Below are positions 32,533-44,000 of a DNA stretch of 64,000 nt, in pieces (the first letter of the stretch is position 1; the number at the start of each line of letters is the position of its first letter). The notes beneath the pieces were generated by a model. That model ran no database searches, had not been told where the DNA came from, and was given only the letters and a program-made list of their open reading frames with translations. A program made the translations under genes and the position numbers. The stretch lies in the NCBI GenBank assembly GCA_032622095.1, contig CP136062.1:160206875-160270874 (forward strand). The letters run 5' to 3'. The DNA is from Siphonodentalium dalli (lineage: Eukaryota; Mollusca; Scaphopoda; Gadilida; Siphonodentaliidae).

Positions 32533-33728
32533 AAAGCTGACGAAAATTTTACAATATTTACATCTCTGGATATCTCATTCATAATCAGTTACTGAATCGA
32601 TGGGATTCCCTCCATTGCATTGGAGAGTGGTGAAGCATGTGTGTGATTTCATTGGTTTATGGCATAACAGATCACTTCATATATCAGAGGTCAACGACGT
32701 GTTGACAAGTTTACCATGCATTGTCAAACTCAACTATTATTTGAAAACTGAATACAGTCGATATATCCATAACTCATTTTACTCAACGCAATATAGGAGA
32801 CATCATCTTCAAGTTTTTACAAGTCAATGATATTCATGACTGATTATTCTTTCGCATCCTGTTGTATTTATATAGCTATTTCTAAATACTACGATTCTAA
32901 CATTTACTGCGCGAGGAATGCACTCCATATTTGGAAATGGTTTATTATGTCAAGTTGGGAATGCCGCCTGGTTGTAGAAATGAAATATACTGACACTTTT
33001 AGAGACATACATCCATTAGGATTATCGTCGTCTTGTTAAAGAGACTGATCTATCTCAACTGCTCATGCATTTCCATAGCCAAAAATAGACTCTAAAGCCG
33101 CTTTCACAGACCTGCGGCTGATACATGTGGTACAAATGCAGCGCGGCTATCCTTTCCACAGGACTGCGGTCAACATTGCGTTTTACGTATGTGGCTATAT
33201 TTTTAACGTATAGACATATCGTATATAATCACCAAAAGTAATTTCCTACACTGGAATTCTGGCTAGAAGATAGTCAGGTAACTGTTGGATTCAATCTATC
33301 TCCAGTCAAGTGAGAATATGGATCTTCATACACTACTAGCTAGTTCCTACATAAACTTTGCTCTCAGCTTTTGCTACTGTGCTGACTAGCTGGTGACTAG
33401 CTGTTATTTGCGGGCTTTCAATTGTGGTAAGCTCTAAGCAGATGTTATAGAAGGACTCCGGATCGAATTTGTACAATTTCTTACACTTCACCCAGCCATC
33501 TTCATGTAGTTGTGATGCTGACTTGACCTTCCGCTGTGCATTTCATGCAGTTAAACACAACCGATTTCAACTGCAACCCTGTGATATGTATGGTTTGAAA
33601 TGTTGCGCCTAACACAATAGCCGCATACTTTGGCCACATGCATCAGCTGCAGGTCTGTGAAAGCGGCTTCATACTTCTAGAAACCATATCTGCCAGACTA
33701 CTTCAAGTCACCTGACCGGTAGACCGTA
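32533..33728. other. Gene-free stretch
   Basis: Frames at 32600-33039 have no family-like features. AAGCCGCTTTCACAGACCTG (about 33097) and CAGGTCTGTGAAAGCGGCTT (about 33651) are exact inverted repeats about 575 bp apart, so an otherwise unrecognised element may span 33097-33670. No gene is supported. Confidence 0.5.
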
Positions 33729-33966
33729 GTAGATCTATTTATTCTGTCCGTGATAATATAAAGTAGATATGTTTATTCTATCCGTGATAATATAACGTAG
33801 ATATGTTTATTCTATCCATGAAAATATAAAGTAGATCTGTTTATTCTATCCGTGATAATATAACGTAGATATGTTTATTCTATCCATGAAAATATAAAGT
33901 AGATCTGTTTATGCTATCCGTGATAATTTAAAGTAAATCTTTTTATGATGTATGTGATAATATAAA
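33729..33966. repeat. 34-bp tandem array, about 7 units
   Basis: Unit GTAGATATGTTTATTCTATC plus CGTGATAATATAAA, with alternating variants (CCGTG/CCATG, AAAG/AACG). The last units are more diverged. Confidence 0.92.
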
Positions 33967-34620
33967 TGCATTCATATTTTTAACATTTTTCTATTTTTAA
34001 TTTTTTAAGACTATTTTAACTACTTGTTGTTTGCTGTATTTTACAATTTCATACATGTAAAATGTAATGTTTCGAGAAATTCCGCATTTGATATATGTTG
34101 AATGCTCTGTTCAGTTTACTGAAAATTTGTTACATGTAAATGGACTGCTCAATTAACTGCTATGTTGATCCCAGTAAAATGGTAAATGGTAACCAAGATT
34201 TTATATATATGTGAAGTATATAAAAAAAAAGTAAAAAAATATATAAGCACAACATTGTGGTTTTAGGTCACACAAGATTCAGTTTCTATTGCTCAGACAC
34301 GGCCTCCACCCCCCCCCCCCCCCCCCATAAAAACATGTCCCGCTAACATTTTTCTGTTTTGAATTTTTTACCACTGGTTTGACCACTTGTTTTTGCTGTA
34401 TTTTACAATTACATTATTCATACCAGTTCTAATTAAAATTAGACTCTCAAACAGCTACATGTTACACAGTCTTAAGGAAATAGCTGGGATTTCCGTTATC
34501 ACCAACAAGCATTACATCAGTGTCAGCCAGCCACAACATTTATCAGTAAAGCGATGCAGCCAAAAAGGTGATTGTCAGATTTCCTGTACAGCGGTTGATT
34601 CGCCACATAGCTCAAAATAA
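33967..34620. other. Gene-free stretch with an 18-C tract
   Basis: A run of 18 C lies at 34309-34326. GTAAAATGTAATGTTTCGAG near 34055 recurs at about 35231 with nearby sequence (TTACATGTAAATGGACTG), so 34050-34160 and 35225-35340 are a diverged direct repeat. Confidence 0.55.
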
Positions 34621-34726
34621 CGCAATAAATGTTATGTCACATTGATATTTTCACAATGATCACAAAATTAGAGCGCAATAAATGTTATGTCACATTGATA
34701 TTTTCACAATGATCACAAAATTAGAG
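34621..34726. repeat. 53-bp direct duplication
   Basis: Two tandem copies starting CGCAATAAATGTTATGTCAC at 34621 and 34674, essentially identical. Confidence 0.9.
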
Positions 34727-34940
34727 ATCATGATAACTAATTAAACACTAAAAGCTTCTATAACGAGTCCAGAATTGACCAATAATACCTAGCAAGGATA
34801 ATAGAATTACGTATTTCCACGAATTTCAACAGTTAACACCAGTTGAAGTGGGGGATAAAAACGAAACTGAAAAGCGATGTCTGTCAGTCGTAAAACTATT
34901 TGTGCACTGTGACATATTGCAGAGGTTATTTACAGCAGTG

Positions 34941-35182
34941 GTAATGTGACACACAGTGAAATCCTTTAGACACTGTAATATGACACAGTGAAATCCTTTA
35001 GACACTATAATGTGACACACAGTGAAATCCTTTAGAGACTGTAATGTGACACACAGTGAAATCCTTTAGACACTGTAATGTGACACACAGTGAAATCATT
35101 TAGACACTGTAATGTGACACACAGTGAAATCCTTTAGACACTGTAATGTGACACACAGTGAAATCCTTTAGACAATGTAATG
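34941..35182. repeat. Second 34-bp tandem array, about 7 units
   Basis: Unit GTAATGTGACACACAGTGAA plus ATCCTTTAGACACT. One unit has a short deletion. Unrelated in sequence to the 34-bp array at 33.7 kb. Confidence 0.92.
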
Positions 35183-35450
35183 CGGAGCTGTTCGAGAGTC
35201 TTAATTTTAATTAGAACTGATTTCATACATGTAAAATGTAAAGTTTCGAGAAATTCCACATCTGCTATATGCGGATTGGTCCGTTCAATTTACTACTAAT
35301 TTGTTACATGTAAATGGACTGTTCAATTAACTGCAATGATGATACCAGTATAATAGTAAATGATAACCAACATCTATTATATATTTTGGAAGATCTGTGT
35401 GTGTGTGTGTCTGTGTGTGTGATCGCGATGAACTCGAAAACGGAAGAGCC

Positions 35451-36105
35451 GATTTCGATGAAACTTGTATGTGGGGGTATTTTCGGCCGGGGAGTGGCAT
35501 TGGCCTATTAATTTGCCCGTGCGACGTGACCATAACCTTGAAATTGGGTCATTTCAAGGTCAAACGCCCGAATATCACGGGATTTCGATGAAACTTGGTA
35601 TGTGGGGGTACTTTCGGCCGGGGAGTGGCATAGGCCTATTAATTTGCCCGTGCGACATGACTTTGACCTTGAAATCGGGTCATTTCAAGGTCAAATGCCC
35701 GAATATCATGGAATTTTGATGAAAATTAGTGTCTAGGGATACTTTCGTATGGGGAGTCTCATAAGCCTATTCATTTGCCCGTGCGACGTGACCTTGACTT
35801 TGAAATCGTGTCAATTCAAGGTAAAATCACGAATTTTGATGGGATTTCGACGAAATATGATACGTGGGGTTACTTTTGTCGACTGGGTGTTTTGGATGGG
35901 TCGAGTCGTGACCCCGACCTGACCTTGATCTTCAAAATGATCAATTCGAGGTCAAATCGGGTAAAACCGGATGGATTTCGACGGGTACTTTTGTCCGGGC
36001 AGTGTTTTGGACGGGTCAAGGGTCAAATCGTGACCCCCACCTGACCTTGACCTTCAAAATAGTCAATTCAAGGTCAAAGCCCGGACGAAGTCGGGTCACC
36101 TTCTA
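35451..36105 (+). repeat. ~125-130-bp degenerate tandem repeat
   Basis: Units begin GATTTCGATGAAACTT (35451, 35581) and then decay (about 35711, 35847, 35970). They contain TTCGGCCGGGGAGTGGCAT and CAAGGTCAAA-type motifs. A (GT)n stretch precedes at 35396-35420. The array accounts for the overlapping open frames here. Confidence 0.8.
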
Positions 36106-36204
36106 GTTTGATATATATGTAAAGTGTACTTTAATATAAAAAAAATATTTACAGGCAGAATATGGATATTAGGCCACATAAAATTAATTTTCTGTTTCTA
36201 AGTC

Positions 36205-36337
36205 ATTGCATTTAAATAATATATCAGAATGTGTGTGTTGTCAATATGGATTAATATCTGTAAAAAAAACTACTTTGAGCAAGATTATTCTCCATTTCTA
36301 TTTGATCGCTCTACCAGAGTGTTTCACATCACTTTAA
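36205..36337 (+). mobile_element. 3' fragment of family H
   Basis: Contains TTTGAGCAAGATTATTCTCC and ends GTGTTTCACATCACTTTAA, with TTAA at 36334-36337, like the right end of 18768-19138. Confidence 0.7.
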
Positions 36338-36957
36338 ATTAAAATTGCATTAACACTTAACCATGAAAAGTAAATTTCCAGTGGGAATAAAAACCTGCCC
36401 ACCAGGTAATTTTGTGGGTGCAAAATAAAACCTGCCCATTTAAAAAAAAGTGTCGGAGAAACAGATGATCAACGTTGTGTGGCCTTAGAGAGAGCTACTA
36501 TTTCGAATGGCAAAAGAAATATCATAAATTCACTTTTCTTCTGTCTTGTTTTTTGAGTTTTTCAAAAAACAAACTCGACCTATAATTTGGCGAGGTCTTT
36601 AGGGCAATCATCTACAGATCGCGTTGGCACGTTAACATGAACAAATAGATTTTGTTGATATGTTGGTATATGAGACTATCTCAACAACATCTTGATCTAG
36701 TTTGAAAACTGGCCAGGTCCACATATTTGTCGGCGGAGTTACGGCCCTTAGTTTATTGTCATATAAAAATGACAAACCGGAAGTAACTTTTCACGTGACG
36801 GTTCAGAAGTCTATGGCCCATATCACTTCACTGTACCGATAATGTGTATTGATTATATTTTGAATATTTTTATCTGGCTATATTGTTATGATTGAGATAT
36901 ACGTGGTATATAAGAGAATGCATTGGCCTAACAATATTTACCTTCACCTTGTAAGCC
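36338..36957. other. Gene-free stretch
   Basis: Includes a solo fragment of the 161-bp satellite (about 36690-36760) and a half-hairpin of the shared module (TATAAGAGAATGCATTGGCC at 36909). No gene is recognised. Confidence 0.5.
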
Positions 36958-37074
36958 AGAGGTTCCCAGAGGGTGAATTTGGTGATGCTAGCCCGCTATG
37001 CAGGGTAGCATCACTATATTCACCCTCTGGGGACCTCATTCTGCAAATGACAGACACCCTATTTCTAGGCTTGC
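36958..37074. repeat. GAATGAGG foldback with right outer arm
   Basis: Palindrome AGAGGTTCCCAGAGGGTGAA to CCTCTGGGGACCTCATTCTG, followed by CAAATGACAGACACCCTATT and CTAGGCTTG, the right outer inverted repeat. The left outer arm is missing and is replaced by hairpin-module sequence. Confidence 0.75.
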
Positions 37075-37601
37075 GGACAGCAGCTGCATACATGTTTGGT
37101 GCGATGCCAGCATTCTTGATTTCAATTGACCGACCAATGAAAATTATCAAAATGAAGTCTCTCTTCCAACTGGAAGCGTGATTGACTGGTGTTGTTGATT
37201 GCAACGTATGTATAAATTTTATGGAAATATATTGGTGAAAACTAGACTTGTTTCGATTAAGGTTATGAGTTATAACCAAAAAGCTTGAAGACAAATTTAA
37301 TCTCATTATTGGTGATCTATATTTAATATACTTTATTATACTGGTAGTTATTTTTTTCACATGAACCCACTTAGACAAAGTCTTCTCTGTCCACAAAAGA
37401 GTGGGATATCGGTTGGGTTGATGCTGTTTTGGACCATCCCGTTACTCTTTTATAATGGACTTTACGCCCAGAATCATGGACGGGAGATATCTTGCTTGTA
37501 TGTCCTCGGATTAGGACTAATGGAAGCTTTGCATATACGAACATAGAGGGCAGCCCTTCTCAAAGCATGATGATATCAAACATGCATATATCAGTGGTCT
37601 G
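37075..37601. other. Gene-free stretch
   Basis: No gene or repeat recognised. The frame at 37361-37546 has no family-like features. Confidence 0.45.
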
Positions 37602-37820
37602 TTAACCCTTTGAGTGCCAGGTCGATTTTTGTATCAACCCATATACCCTGTGCCAATGCATTCTCTTATATATGCGAGTCGACCATAGGTCGCCTCGCAT
37701 ATATAAGATTTTACAATTTTTTTATTATTTTTGTTTACAATTTTAATAATTTATTCTTTAACAGACTTATTTTGTAGGTTTAGGGCCGATGAGATCGGCC
37801 CCTGGCACTCAAAGGGTTAA
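37602..37820 (-). mobile_element. TTAA-flanked hairpin element, family B, short inverted copy
   Basis: TTAA at 37602-37605 and 37817-37820, termini TTAACCCTTTGAGTGCCAGG and CCTGGCACTCAAAGGGTTAA (perfect 20-bp inverted repeat). The hairpin at 37652-37709 is cut short. GATGAGATCGGCC near the right end matches the left end of 32060-32532. Confidence 0.85.
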
Positions 37821-38219
37821 ATGTCAAAGAAATGAGATTTATAAGTAAACAAAGCCTTTTTTTCCAGAGAATTTTGAATTGTCGCGCTATCAGAAAATGC
37901 ATGTAAACAATACATCAAACGACTGTTTCATCACTAAACCTTCTACCATGGTAAATTTTATATCATTTTGAAGACAGATTAATCGCAGACATGTCAGATG
38001 ATTAATCACATTCAGGGGTTTACCTGAATGCCCGGGATCCACATGTACATGTAGTACGTAATTTGTATGAAAGTCTGTTGTAGACTAAGCGATATATTCC
38101 AACCGATATCCCAAGCTGTTGTGGTCCGAGAAGACTTGGTCTAGAACCCACTTCGAGGCCCTGAGTCCCCTTAATTAATTTACACTTCAGCATAATGCTA
38201 ATCTGAATTACATTTAAGC
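37821..38219. other. Gene-free stretch
   Basis: Nothing recognised beyond short palindromic words such as ACATGTACATGT near 38041. Confidence 0.45.
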
Positions 38220-38659
38220 TTAAAGATGCATAATCAGATTAAGCACCTCTCAATTACTATTTATTTGGATTCGGGGGTAAAAAATATTTGATTCGAGTCG
38301 AGGAACCCACCTATTAAAGCTCAGAGCTGTTAGATATCAATTTTTGAAATCTGTTATTTTTCACCATCGAGACTTATTAGTGGCCTAGTAAAAAGTCGAC
38401 GAGCCACAGTCTCAGTACAAATTGGGGATGAAGATGAATAACTCTAAAATTAAGAGGCTTCGTGTTGATAATAAGGCCAAATTTTATCGGAACAACATGT
38501 TGATAAATAATACGTTTCGGTCAATTTTATACTATAGTTAACTGTGCTTAGCATTATTTTCGGCAATTAATGGATTCTGATAACTGAAGCGGCATTTATA
38601 AAAATGTTGTTGTTGTTGGAATCTGATTATATGGGGACCATCGGATTGAGTACCTTTAA
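38220..38659 (-). mobile_element. Family F element, inverted, complete
   Basis: TTAA at 38220-38223 (TTAAAGATGCATAATCAG) and 38656-38659 (GGATTGAGTACCTTTAA). No nested palindrome. About 440 bp, matching the intact copy at 24586-25029. Confidence 0.83.
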
Positions 38660-39449
38660 GCGTAATTCCCTAATAGATGTGCATTTTGCCTCCCATAGCT
38701 GTGAGTGAGATCATTTAATTGCATTGTATATTTCTGTATTTTATATTTAACTGCATCAAATGCATATAATATAACTGCATCAAATGCATATAATATTAGC
38801 TGTTATACAGCTATAGCTTAAAACATTAGCTATATTAGCTGTTATATCTTAATAAATAAAACTGGGTCCACATGATTCCATGTCAATTGATTCCCAGCCT
38901 ATGGGTCAAGCTCTCTGTTAGATCATACCATGAAGCTCTGCTTTGGCTACACCTTAGAGATCATATTCCACTAGGGCCCTATGCTAGAACACTTCTATAT
39001 GTGTAACCCTAGACAAATATACTGTGAAATATCACTGTAATTTCATAAAAAATTTTAGTCAAAATATTTTCAAAATTTCAGCAGAAATTTAGACTATATT
39101 GTCACTGATATTTCACTGATATTTTAATTGGCTCATGATCTTTTCCTAAATTATAAGAATGTGCTTTCATTTATTTCTATCGGTGGTCTTATGGCATTCA
39201 AAACTCTTTGTCAAAAATCCCAATTAAAATAATTTTCTGTCGCCTTCAAGTGATATTTATTTGAATTTCCGCAGTATCATGTCACCGATATTTCAATTCG
39301 ACTAACTGAAATTCAACCTAAATTTCAATTAAATTTCTGAATTTCATCGATATTTACCAATATTTCACTGACTTTTCACTCTCATTACCTCTTGGGGGGG
39401 GGGGGGGGGTTACAAGAAAAAATTCATGTCAGAGGTTTGTAGTCTTAGA
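38660..39449. repeat. Gene-free stretch with small repeats and a 16-G tract
   Basis: A 26-bp duplication (ACTGCATCAAATGCATATAA) lies near 38750-38800. Dense AAATTTCA/GATATTTCA words occur at 39040-39380. A run of 16 G lies at 39394-39409. Confidence 0.6.
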
Positions 39450-40700
39450 CACCCATCCATTAATCCATCCATACATACATACATCCACCCACCCACCATC
39501 CATCCATTAATCCATCCATAAATTAATAGCCCCACCAATCCATTCATACACCAATTCGTTGATCCATCCACCCATCCATATATCAATACATTAATACAAT
39601 CAATCATACATCCACTCATTGATCCATCCATATATCCATTTATACAACCATCAGTCCGACCCACCATACATATATCCATGCATCCATTCGTCTATCCAAC
39701 CAAACATCCAACCAATCATACACCCATCCATCCATCCATCCATCTAGCAACCAACCGTACATTCACCACTCACACCATACATCCATAACCCTGCCCATCC
39801 ATCCATCAATCCATCCAAAAATGTACCCATCGATCGATCCATCCTTCAATTAATAGCCCTACCAATTCGTTGATCCATCCCACCATCCACTCATCCATAT
39901 ATCAATACATTAATACAATCATCCACTCATTGATCTATACAACCAAACATCCAACCAATCATACACCTACTCATACATCCACCCACCCATCCATCCATCC
40001 ATCTAGCAACCAGCCATACATTCACCACTCACACCATACATCCTTAACCCTGCCCATCCAAAAATGTACCCATCGATCGATCGATCCTTCAATTAATAGC
40101 ACTACCAATTCATGCATACACCAATTCGTTGATCCATCCACCCATCCATATATCAATACATTAATACAATCATCCACTCATTGATCCATCTATACAACCA
40201 ACAATCCATTTAGCAACCAACCGTACATTCACCACTCACACCATATATACATCCATCCATACATACATGCATCCATCCATCCATTCATCCATCCAACCAA
40301 ACATCCAACCAATCATTCACCTACTCATACACCCACCCATCCATCCATCTAGCAACCAACCGTACATTCACCACTCACACCACACACACATACATACATA
40401 CATACATACATACATACATCCATCCATCCATTCATCCATCCAACCAATCATTCACCTACTCATACACCCACCCATCCATCCATCTAGCAACCAACCGTAC
40501 ATTCACCACTCACACCACACATACATACATACATCCATACATACATCCATCCATCCAACCAATCATACACCTACTCATACACCCACCCACCCATCCATCC
40601 ATCCATTTAGCAAACAACCGTACATTCACCACTCACACCATACATCCATAACCCTGCCCATCCATCCATCAATCCATCCAAAAATGCACCCATCGCAGAC
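39450..40700. repeat. CATC/CATA-rich compound microsatellite
   Basis: About 1.25 kb of interrupted CATC, CATA and CACC tetranucleotides. Longer blocks recur, such as AGCAACCAACCGTACATTCA (near 39747, 40213, 40351 and 40485) and AATGTACCCATCGATCGATC. This shows segmental duplication on top of tetranucleotide slippage. The open frames rich in His, Pro, Ile and Ser come from this composition. Confidence 0.92.
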
Positions 40701-41000
40701 GGCGCAGTATTGACCCAGTTTGAATGACCAAAACAAACTGGACAACTTCCTTAACTCGTTACCAGCCTTGCACACGTGCAAGGCTGTCATCAATAAATAT
40801 ATATCCTATAAAACAATGTGGTGTATCAATTATTTAGGGCATTACTGTACCAATTAAATTTTTGTCTGCTATTAAATTAATCTAATAATTATAATATCAT
40901 CGAGTTAATGGGGGTGGGTGACTGGGGGACATCAAACTTGTATTGTATAAACAATGTGTTGCTTCTCAGTTGTCTCTGTGGAACGTGTCATTCACATGTC
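40701..41000. other. Unique spacer before the 30-bp satellite
   Basis: Contains a perfect 10-bp-arm hairpin AGCCTTGCACACGTGCAAGG (40764-40785) followed by AATAAA at 40792, and a solo terminus of the palindromic element near 40836. No gene is seen. Confidence 0.6.
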
Positions 41001-44000
41001 AATGCTATCGGAGATATCATATTACGGTATAATGCTATAGGAGATATCATATTACGGTATAATGCTATAGGAGATATCATATTACGGTATAATGCTATTG
41101 GAGATATCATATTACGGTATAATGCTATACGAGATATCATATTACGGTATAATGCTATTGGAGATATCATATTACGGTATAATGCTATACGAGATATCAT
41201 ATTACGGTATAATGCTATACGAGATATCATATTACGGTATAATGCTATAGAAGATATCATATTACAGTATAATGCTATACGAGATATCATATTACAGTAT
41301 AATGCTATAGGAGATATCATATTACGGTATAATGCTATACGAGATATCATATTACGGTATAATGCTATGGGAGATATCATATTACGGTATAATGCTATAC
41401 GAGATATCATATTACGGTATAATGCTATACGAGATATATTACGGTATAATGCTATAGAAGATATCATATTACAGTATAATGCTATACGAGATATCATATT
41501 ACGGTATAATGCTATAGGAGATATTATATTACGGTATAATGCTATAGGAGATATCATATTACGGTATAATGCTATAGGAGATATCATATTACGGTATAAT
41601 GCTATAGAAGATATCATATTACGGTATAATGCTATAGGAGATATCATATTACGGTATAATGCTATAGGAGATATCATATTACGGTATAATGCTATACGAG
41701 ATATCATATTACGGTATAATGCTATAGGAGATATCATATTACGGTATAATGCTATACGAGATATCATATTACGGTATAATGCTATAGAAGATATCATATT
41801 ACGGTATAATGCTATAGAAGATATCATATTACGGTATAATGCTATAGGATATATCATATTACGGTATAATGCTATAGAAGATATCATATTACGGTATAAT
41901 GCTATAGGAGATATCATATTACGGTATAATGCTATAGAAGATATATTACAGTATAATGCTATACGATGTATCATATTACGTTATAATGCTATAGGAGATA
42001 TCATATTACGGTATAATGCTTATAGGAGATATCATATAACGGTATAATGCTATACGAGATATATTACGGTATAATGCTATAGGAGATATCATATTACGGT
42101 ATAATGCTATAGGAGATATCATATTACGGTATAATGCTATAGGAGACATCATATTACGGTATAATGCTATAGGAGATAATCATATTACGGTATAATGCTA
42201 TAGGATATATCATATTACGGTATAATGCTATAGGATATATCATATTACGGTATAATGCTATAGAAGATATCATATTACGGTATAATGCTATAGGAGATAT
42301 CATATTACGGTATAATGCTATAGGAGATATCATATTACGGTATAATGCTATAGGAGATATCATATTACGGTATATTGCTATAGGAGATATCATATTACGG
42401 TATAATGCTATAGGAGATATCATATTACGGTATAATGTTATACGAGATATCATATTACGGTATAATGATATAGGAGATATCATATTACGGTATAATGCTA
42501 TAGGAGATATCATATTACGGTATAATGCTATAGGAGATATCATATTACGGTATAATGCTATCGGAGATATCATATTACGGTATAATGCTATACGAGATAT
42601 CATATTACGGTATAATGCTATAGGAGATATCATATTACGGTATAATGCTATACGAGATATCATATTACGGTATAATGCTATAGGAGATATCATATTACGG
42701 TATAATGCTATAGGAGATATCATATTACGGTATAATGCTATAGGAGATATCATATTACGGTATAATGCTATAGGAGATATCATATTACGGTATAATGCTA
42801 TTGGAGAAATCATATTACGGTATAATGCTATAGGAGATATAGGAGATATCATATTACGGTATAATGCTATAGGAGATATCATATTACGGTATAATGCTAT
42901 AGGAGATATCATATTACGGTATAATGCTATAGGAGATATCATATTACGGTATAATGCTATAGGAGATATCATATTACGGTATGATGCTATAGAAGATATC
43001 ATATTACAGTATGATGCTATACGAGATATCATATTACAGTATAATGCTATACGAGATATCATATTGCGGTATAATGCTATAGGAGATATCATATTACGGT
43101 ATAATGCTATAGGAGATATCATATTACAGTATAATGCTATACGAGATATCATATTACGGTATAATGCTATAGGAGATATCATATTACGGTATAATGCTAT
43201 AGGAGATATCATATTACAGTATAATGCTATACGATATATCATATTACGGTTTAATGCTATAGGAGATATCATATTACGGTATAATGCTATAGGAGATATC
43301 ATATTACGGTATAATGCTATACGAGATATCATATTACGGTATAATGCTATAGAAGATATCATATTATGGTATAATGCTATAGGAGATATCATATTACGGT
43401 ATAATGCTATAGGAGATATCATATTACGGTATAATGCTATAGGAGATATCATATTACGGTATAATGCTATAGGAGATATCATATTACGGTATAATGCTAT
43501 AGGATATATCATATTACGGTATAATGCTATATGAGATATCATATTATGGTATAATGCTATAGGAGATATCATATTACAGTATAATGCTATACGAGATATC
43601 ATATTACGGTATAATGCTATACGAGATATCATATTACGGTTTAATGCTATAGGAGATATCATATTACGGTTTAATGCTATAGGAGATATCATATTACGGT
43701 ATAATGCTATAGAAGATATCATATTACGGTATAATGCTATAGGAGATATCATATTACGGTTTAATGCTATAGGAGATATCATATTACGGTTTAATGCTAT
43801 AGGAGATATCATATTACGGTATAATGCTATAGGAGATATCATATTACGGTATAATGCTATACGAGATATCATATTACGGTATGATGCTATATGAGATATC
43901 ATATTACGGTATAATGCTATAGAAGATATCATATTACGGTATAATGCTATACGAGATATCATATTACGGTATAATGCTATACGAGATATCATATTACGGT

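Noticed and set aside
32600-33039. Two adjacent frames downstream of OSGIN
   Set aside because: No conserved motifs. They could be untranslated sequence or decayed repeat.
39410-40713. His/Pro/Ile-rich and Met/Gly/Trp-rich frames in the tetranucleotide block
   Set aside because: They come directly from interrupted CATC/CATA repeats.
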